Below are positions 57,512 through 64,000 of a DNA stretch of 64,000 nucleotides, one piece after another. A program made the translations under genes and the position numbers. The notes below the pieces were generated by a model, which was given only the letters and a program-made list of their open reading frames with translations, did not search any database and was not told where the DNA came from. Origin of the DNA: Epiperipatus broadwayi (taxonomy: Eukaryota; Onychophora; Udeonychophora; Euonychophora; Peripatidae); NCBI GenBank assembly GCA_028023455.1, contig JAQFVV010012422.1:8344337-8408336 (forward strand). Reading direction: 5' to 3'. Position 1 is the first letter of the stretch. Every line of letters starts with the position of its first letter.

Positions 57512-59170
57512 GGTATTTGAATTAGGTCCATTTAAAAGAAATCCTTTAATTGGGTGTAAATAAGTGTAAACACTTTTTAATATAATTTTTAATTTATATT
57601 TTTAATATTACATGAACGGACTGGCCTTCAAGCAGAGGGGAGAATACCATTGATATCCATGGTCAGATTGAGCTACGCAGAGCATAATACAGTCACATTT
57701 TCAGACCATGATCCACCTCGACTTCTGGATTCAAATCCCTGCCGTTCAAAGCATTTTATTTATTTTGAGGATCAACCTCAGGTATCAGCCAATCTTAAGT
57801 TATATAATCACATGATCACTATTTTTTTACGCTTTGCTCATAGCTGTTATTAAAAGAGGCGAAACTCTCCATACAGTAGTGCCACTCAGTGCAATCCCGA
57901 GTAATCAATGGATGCCTGAGTGGCACTATTGTATGGAGAGTTTTGCCTGCTTTAATTTAAGTTATAAGTTATATAATCAGCATTCTTCGGATGACAGGCA
58001 CACAATCCAGCACTTGAAATATCCCATGACTAGTTCACATTCTGTCTCAGGGTCCACCATATTTACTTAACACATAAAATAACTATACTAATTTACTGGT
58101 AATGCAGTGACAAGAGAAAATAGACAAAATAATTAAAGCAAACATTAATATTTCATTATTTACACACGCACACGTTTTATATAACAAAAGATTTGACATA
58201 AGAAAAATGTAAATGACTTTAGGCTATAACTATAATAATCTGTTAATTAAAGTTCATAAATTTAAAATAAAGAGTATAGACTGTGATTAGAATATATTTA
58301 AAAGTATCTTTATCTAGGTTTTCATGATTGCCAGGTTGGCTTTTTGGTCTTCATCGATGATTCCAGGGCTTTGTGTTAACAATTGAAGAGAGACTTTGTG
58401 GCAGCATTTACTTACTATCTAGATATTGTTCCAGGCATTGGATGAGGTTCAATTGATTTTAATTTTGTTGAAGGTTTTTGGAGCCTGAAGCCCAGCTAAA
58501 TATCCTCAAGTTGTCTAGCAGTGCATATTGCTAGATCTATGGCTTTTGCATGGATGTTGGCCACAGCAGTAATTGACTGGTTTACTACTGCGTTTACAGT
58601 TTCAGAATATTTGGATCTCTGGTTGTTTGGATTCTGCATTCTGTCTGAACTGAATAATAATCCAAACTGATGAACTGAAGAACAATGACTAAGATGTAAC
58701 TTTTATATCGTAATTGTCTTTTAATTAATTTTACATTTCTTTAATTAATTGATTTTTACACTTGCCTTAATCTGTTCAGATTTATCTACTACCTGGATAA
58801 GATAGTGTATGTGGTTTTTTAATTAATACAATTTAATCAGTAATCTTATAAACTAATTGCATTCCAAAGCTTTTATAAGCAAATTTTATTTTAATTTTCC
58901 ATATTTACTCTTTTAACTTATAAATAAAAAAAAAGTTTTCCTTAACCTATTTAAAAAGGCGAGTTTTAAATCTTTCCCTACCCTGCTTTTTTTTTTTTTT
59001 TAACAAATAGCAACATGACGCGATGCTTTTATTTTTTATAAGGTTGTGTTTTAAAATCTACTTTAAAAACCCTATATTTTTCTACTTTCATTTTTATTAA
59101 TAATTTAATCATTTATTTTAAATGAAAAATATGTATAGCAAGCAAAATATATTCACCAGCAGTACAATAT
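57512..59170 (+). repeat. 1.6-kb repeat, copy 2
   Basis: It parallels copy 1 from TTAGGTCCATTTAAAAGAAA through ATGAACGGACTGGCC to TTTTAAATGAAAAATATG. It contains the family B mini-element at 57810-57965, absent from copy 1. The pair could be a segmental duplication or two copies of an unclassified element. Neither copy encodes a recognised protein. Confidence 0.75.
57810..57965. mobile_element. family B mini-foldback
   Basis: It is flanked by perfect AAGTTATATAATC (57797-57809 and 57966-57978). It begins ACATGATCACTATTT, holds GAAACTCTCCATACAGTAGT and the reverse TATTGTATGGAGAGTTTTGC, and lacks the ribozyme. Copy 1 at about 54767-54779 has the single unoccupied AAGTTATATAATC. Confidence 0.85.
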
Positions 59171-61019
59171 AAATTGCTTGAAAGAAATGTCTAATCATTG
59201 ATAAGTAGGAATTTTAAATATCTGAATTCTCACATTAGAAACAATAGCTTTATTTATTGGGTAAAATATCTACCAGAAACTCCATTCAAGACTTTGCTTA
59301 AACAAAAACTGTATTTGAGATTAATATGTTTCTGGTGTGTGGTGTTCTTAATATGATTGGAGTAAAAATAATGGCTTGGTATTTTCATATTATATTGTAA
59401 TATAGACAACTAGAATCTAATACAATATGTAAATAGTATGTGTTGAAATAGCTAATATATGTTTATTGCTTGTGTGACTATATACTTTTAAGTTGTTTTT
59501 AGTTTAATAATTAAATATTAATAAAGATACACTTAAAACTAAACATATTAATTTGACCATTATAACACAAGCAACAAATTTAAGATTATAATAAAATTGC
59601 ATATACATTTAACCCATGAACTATGCTTTTTCAAAGTGTACAACTTCAGTTATATACTATCCAAAAAAAATGTCAATAAACAGAAAAAAAAAAACATTTA
59701 AATTCACAAATTTGATACATTTTATCATGCTTATATAGCAATTTTCCATTTCTCAGCACTGGACTTGATCACATTTAAAAAAAAATGTGCAAAAAAGATT
59801 TTATATTATACTGGCACCCATTTTTCTATCTCAGAGCATTGTAAATGATCATGTTCATTAATTAAATTTTCTCAATTTATGTTGAAAACACATATTTTAC
59901 TCTTTATTATCCATTCTGAATTTGATGTGCAGTATTTCACATAATAAATTAGTTTCTAAGCATATTGCTGAAAGTTTTACAAAATTTTAGAACATACTTA
60001 AAATTAATACCGACTTCAAAACATCAAATTAATAGGAGAGTATAGCATCTTGACAATGAGAATAGTCTTATTTTGCTAATTACTTTATTTAAAAAATAAA
60101 AATATGATGCAATAAGTTTTTTTTCTTATTTTTATTTTTTTCTTAACATGAATGAATAGAATGCACTCAGAAAAAAAATATATAAATGTGTTCCCTCAAT
60201 TTATTGTTAGTAACTGTATTATTATTTTTTTAAAATTTTGTTTATTTATAACGTTAATTTATATATTTGTACTATACTTATAAAATAGCATTTATATTAT
60301 ATATATGTTAAAAAGCACTGTTCACTTGCAGTTCAATAAACAATACATTTTCTATTCTAATCAAAGTTTATCAACAAAATGTGAGCTATTCTACATTATG
60401 CGCAATGCATGCTAGGAAGGTTTGGAACGAAATTTAGCGTATATCGTAACTCAACTGTATAAACTTTGTAAAATTCAGGATACTCTTATAAGTGGATATT
60501 TCAAACTTTGTCTGCAATACTAAAATTTAATCTTGTTTGATAGCCAAATTATATTTTTTTAAACAATTAGATTAATAATATTTTGTTCACTCTCTACATT
60601 AAGTAGTACATTTTATACAGAGTGGCCTTTTCAAATTTCTATTTTAATACTATATTTGAGTAATATCTTTCCAGAGACTTATGTAAGTTAATCATTTTAT
60701 TATATTTAAAATGCTATTTATATTATTAAAAAGAAAGAAAAAACCAAAAGTTCTTTTGAAGTGTAACATTTTGGAAAAAAAATACCCACCTAGGCCAAAC
60801 TACAAGTTAACTCATAAAGCAGTTTATTATCAAGGTCAATGTTACATGAAATAAAAAATCATATATTCTGATTTATTTATAAATGAGTAAGTAAATGATT
60901 TTTTTAAATTTTAACTTGTATAGTTTTCAAATGATCATTGCTGACTAAAATGTAAATATGTCGAGAGTGCATGAAAGCATATTAAAATACAATGAAATGA
61001 TTTATTTTTAAATGAATTA

Positions 61020-61230
61020 TAATGGGACGATCCTTTTCAGGACTCGAGGAAGTCGCATCTAGCTATAGTCGGACTTTGAGTCTTCTTATAGAATGCCATG
61101 GTTGATGTGATTTAAAATACAATCCAATTCACTCCTCTATTAATAACCTCGTTACTCTCGGAATTCGAGCTCAGAGTAGAAATTTGCAATCGACTCTCTT
61201 CAGGCATTTCCACAAATATCCCATAGTAAT
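61020..61230. other. unidentified higher-complexity block
   Basis: It contains GGACTCGAGGAAGTCGCATC, CTCGGAATTCGAGCTCAGAG and TTGCAATCGACTCTCTTCAG in otherwise very AT-rich DNA. No open frame, tRNA boxes or second copy were found. Confidence 0.3.
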
Positions 61231-62973
61231 AATAAATTTAATATAAGCTATATATAACTTCTTTATAAATATTAAATCACTAAGTTGATTTAACATATAT
61301 ATGCATGAGTATGTATATTTATAAATATTGGTTTTATTAAACGACTAAATAAAATAAACGAGACCTGTTTAATTTTAAAATCAAGTTTAATCAGTAATAA
61401 AAAACAAAATATTATCACATAAAAACATTAAAATTAGAATTATAATCTGTGCTTATATACACTAATAAATTATTTAATATTAAAAAAAAAAAAATAATGT
61501 AATCATTTACATATATATATAATTTAAAATCATGCGTATAATAAATACACATGACACATTATAAATCTACCTATTGTGTCATTAAAATAATTCAGTGTGT
61601 GTTGTATGTTTATATACGATAACATCCATTCACACTAGATTAATAATAGAATGTATTCTGATATTAGTTATGTATGTTTAAAAATATATTATGTTAATTG
61701 TCATGTAAGATTCAATTTGGAATATAATAAAACGTACTTCCAAATTGAAATAATTTAAAAACGTTTACCTTAGTCAGCTGTCATTTCCATCAGAGTATAT
61801 ATCAAAATATCAATATCTAAATTTTATTAAATAAAAATAAAGTGTTCATCTTATCAGTTCCCCACTTTAATATACGAAGTAATTTTTCTAAGTAATATAA
61901 TTATCCACAAAGGAAATAAAGTTTAAGAGTTCTTAAATTATACAATGAAGTAATCCAAGACGAGAAAGAATACGGTTTTATATCCCTCCTTAGACGAAAT
62001 AAAATGACGATGAATGTTGAAACATAAAGTTCATTGATCATCCTTAGAGGCAATCCAGATATTCATTCTTTAAATATTTATGTAGTAAAATATTTAACAT
62101 CTTCTTCAATATAATACTCCAATATTAAAGCAGCTTTTTAAATGAGAATTACGACGATTATATTTTAGGCATTGATTAAGTAGGAATAAATTTACATATT
62201 CGGGTTTAAAACATCAGTAGAAATCTCTGGCATAAATTATTTAGCCAAAGAACATCTTTATAAATTTTTGTCTTCTTAAATTTATATTTTGAAAGCTCAT
62301 TTCGAAGACGTTGATAACTTTCGTAACCTTGTTAAATTCACTGATTATTTTTTTATAGTTCTTTATAATATTCAAAGGCAGTAAATTAATTACTTGAAGC
62401 AGGTTTTAAAATATTAAATCTTCTTTTTTTTTAATTTTTCTTAAATGTGTTCTAAATTCGAACACATTTAAATTTACAAACGTAGTTCTTGCCTTTATAA
62501 CTAAATAGAAGATTATTGTTGTAACAATATTAGTTCGTTTTTATATTGGATTAATTTCAGCAAGCATATCACATAATCATGTGCACGCTCTCTATTGTTT
62601 AACATATACAATTTGTAATGAATCCCAAACGTTTATTTCCTTTGTTTTATCTGATAAAAATGCGATGTTGACTTAAGGTTTTGTCAAATGTCAAGTTTTA
62701 TATTAACAAAAAAAAAAATATATACTATTAGTTAGAAACATTTTATTTATGTGTGTGTATATATAAACTAGAATTATTCATTTTTAGAATTATTCTTTTA
62801 ATACTAAATAGTTTATATATATATAGCTGATACATGAAAAGCTTAAGATAGGTGTAAGTTATTTATATCTGTTGATTCGATATAGGCACAGTTAAATTCA
62901 CAAAGAAACACAAATTGTTTTAGGTGAGGCTCATATGGTACTCTCACATTATAAATAAATTATTCATCTGTTT

Positions 62974-63887
62974 TCCTGAAGGTTTATGATGATGGTGTTC
63001 TAGTTGTATTTTTATATTGGACTATTTCCATATCTAATATATGTATTGAATGTCTTTAGAAAAATTTTATTTTATTTAAATATTCCAAATACATTCATCT
63101 GTTAGTAATAGCATATCAAACAGCTTAGTATATGCACAACATTTTGAGAGGTATTAGTCTCCCCTCTTCTTCAGGTGTTGCTGGCCTGACCAGTGACAGT
63201 ACTAGCATGGGATTTGAACCTGGGTCCTTAGATTCTTGAGTTTTGAATTTTAAGGTAAAGCTCTAACCAACTGAGCCATCCTGCCGAAGGCAAGAGTTAG
63301 TAGAGATTTCTTATACTTAACTATGAGATTCCTTCTGATTTCTCTACTTTTTCTTAAGAGCAAAGTTGATTAGTGGTTTCCATACATTGTGTATACTCAC
63401 ACTAAGTTGGCTTATGAGATTTTTTGCCATTGTCATGTGAACAGCTTCTTTAAATTTTCTTTGTACCTTTTCTTCTCTATCCACTATTTTTGTATTTTCC
63501 CAATTGAACATATGTTCCATCACCTTAGACGCATCTGTTTTTTCTCTTCTAATCATCAGTTTGTGTTCTTGCAAGCGCTTTTCAATGGGATGACTGGTCT
63601 CACCAATATATGTTCTTCGACATTCACATGGTATTTCATAGATGCAGTTTTTTCTTTTCATCATTTCAAGTTTAGGCTTTGTAGATGTTAGAAATTCCTC
63701 ATAGGGTGCTATGACTCTGGAAAGCCGTTGTAATGTTATACAGATTTTCCTTCATTTATCTGCTATTTTTGGAATGTATGGGTACACTACAGTACCAATA
63801 ATTGTCTTTTCTTTAATGATTCTTTTTGTGTATTTAAACATTCAATACATATATTAGATGATGGAAATAGTCCAATATACAAATACA
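62974..63887 (-). mobile_element. Penelope-like element fragment: GIY-YIG endonuclease, tRNA-like segment and shared tail
   Basis: It is flanked by AAATTATTCATCTGTTT at 62957-62973 and 63888-63904 (perfect 17 bp). In minus orientation it has an inverted tail piece (about 63840-63887), then YPYIPKIADK and a stop, then the endonuclease frame. A tRNA-like segment follows (GGATGGCTCAGTTGGTTAGA A box, GGTTCAAATCCC B box, about 63290-63200), then a tail ending in TGGACTATTTCC (reverse) near 63013. The reverse transcriptase lies upstream in PLEs and is missing here by 5' truncation. Confidence 0.85.
63344..63730 (-). pseudogene. PLE GIY-YIG endonuclease, 5'-truncated
   Basis: The minus frame encodes CIYEIPCECRRTYIGET, the GIY-YIG core with the zinc-binding CxC typical of PLEs. 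SHPIEKRLQEHK follows with the catalytic Arg, then SKVMEHMF, VQRKFKEAVHM and SVSIHNVWKPL. It is open for 106 codons from an internal Met at 63664. The frame continues upstream through RVIAPYEEFLTSTKPKL to a TGA near 63747, beyond which linker residues IIGTVVYPYIPKI are still readable. In an active PLE this domain nicks target DNA for the fused reverse transcriptase. This copy is a relic and not a host gene. Confidence 0.85.
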
Positions 63888-64000
63888 AAATTATTCATCT
63901 GTTTGTTAATAAGTAGGTAAATAATATTTTTTTCCAGACAATTAGCGCATAAAAAAAAATCAAAAAAATTATTATTTCAAACAAAAATGTCTGAAATATG

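Larger units (their letters stand above)
49390..64000. other. start of PSMD2 intron 12 (at least 14.6 kb)
   Basis: It holds family B elements (50106, 50951, 57810), a + strand hammerhead candidate (50483), a PLE relic (52690), the 1.6-kb repeat pair (54475 and 57512), a hairpin element (55068) and a PLE fragment (62974). 49400-50090, 51640-52680, 53210-53640, 53810-54470, 56130-57510, 59180-61010 and 61240-62950 are AT-rich with nothing recognised. Assignment to PSMD2 assumes the gene continues beyond 64000. Confidence 0.7.

Noticed and set aside
54475-59170. LTR retrotransposon with 1.6-kb LTRs
   Set aside because: The 1.4 kb between the repeats has no gag/pol motifs, no primer-binding site next to the first repeat and no TG...CA ends. 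The repeats are also far more diverged than LTRs of a recent insertion.
63130-63200. Hammerhead-like CTGAAGA with an AGAGG/CCTCT hairpin in the tRNA-SINE tail
   Set aside because: The hairpin is followed by CAAAA, CGAAT or CGAAC in different copies instead of GAAA, and no stem I pairing exists. The same check failed at 9160, 9400 and 61190.
63389-63691. Plus-strand 100-codon frame
   Set aside because: Antisense to the PLE GIY-YIG frame.

Overview
The window is animal nuclear DNA. It is strongly AT-rich and gene-poor: one split gene with introns from 84 bp to more than 14 kb, embedded in retroelement debris. Penelope-like elements (PLEs), RTE-like LINEs, tRNA-derived SINEs and hAT-like elements point to an invertebrate with a large AT-rich genome. 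I cannot name the species from the sequence.

The only host gene I can support is PSMD2/RPN1, the Rpn1 scaffold subunit of the 26S proteasome base, on the + strand. Twelve exons between 3580 and 49389 join in frame through GT/AG introns into 498 codons, from the initiator Met to the first proteasome/cyclosome (PC) repeats. The family is about 900 residues long, so roughly 400 C-terminal residues lie beyond 64000. The last intron is at least 14.6 kb.

Layout: 1-3400 is upstream DNA with a minus-strand RTE relic. 3400-3579 is the presumed promoter and 5'UTR. 3580-49389 is the gene. 49390-64000 is the start of intron 12, with several ribozyme elements, a pair of diverged 1.6-kb repeats (54475-56125 and 57512-59170) and a PLE fragment with its GIY-YIG endonuclease (62974-63887).

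The most interesting content is a set of short non-autonomous elements that carry hammerhead ribozyme (HHR) motifs. Family A (33935-34936, 41760-42042) and family B (11877, 27242, 37255, 43398, 50106, 50951 and smaller pieces) have a type-I HHR core, a two-part stem I with conserved pairing, and a self-complementary ACCGGT or ACTAGT between GAAA and the cleavage site. Several are 1.2-1.3 copies of a 415-458 bp monomer, and most carry an inverted second arm. Unrelated families (A, B, a third HHR-like family C, and two plain hairpin elements) are flanked by target duplications of about 13 bp, which suggests one shared integration machinery. PLE endonuclease relics at 16455, 52690 and 63344 make a PLE the obvious candidate partner. 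A tRNA-SINE also appears fused to the 3' end of the PLE.
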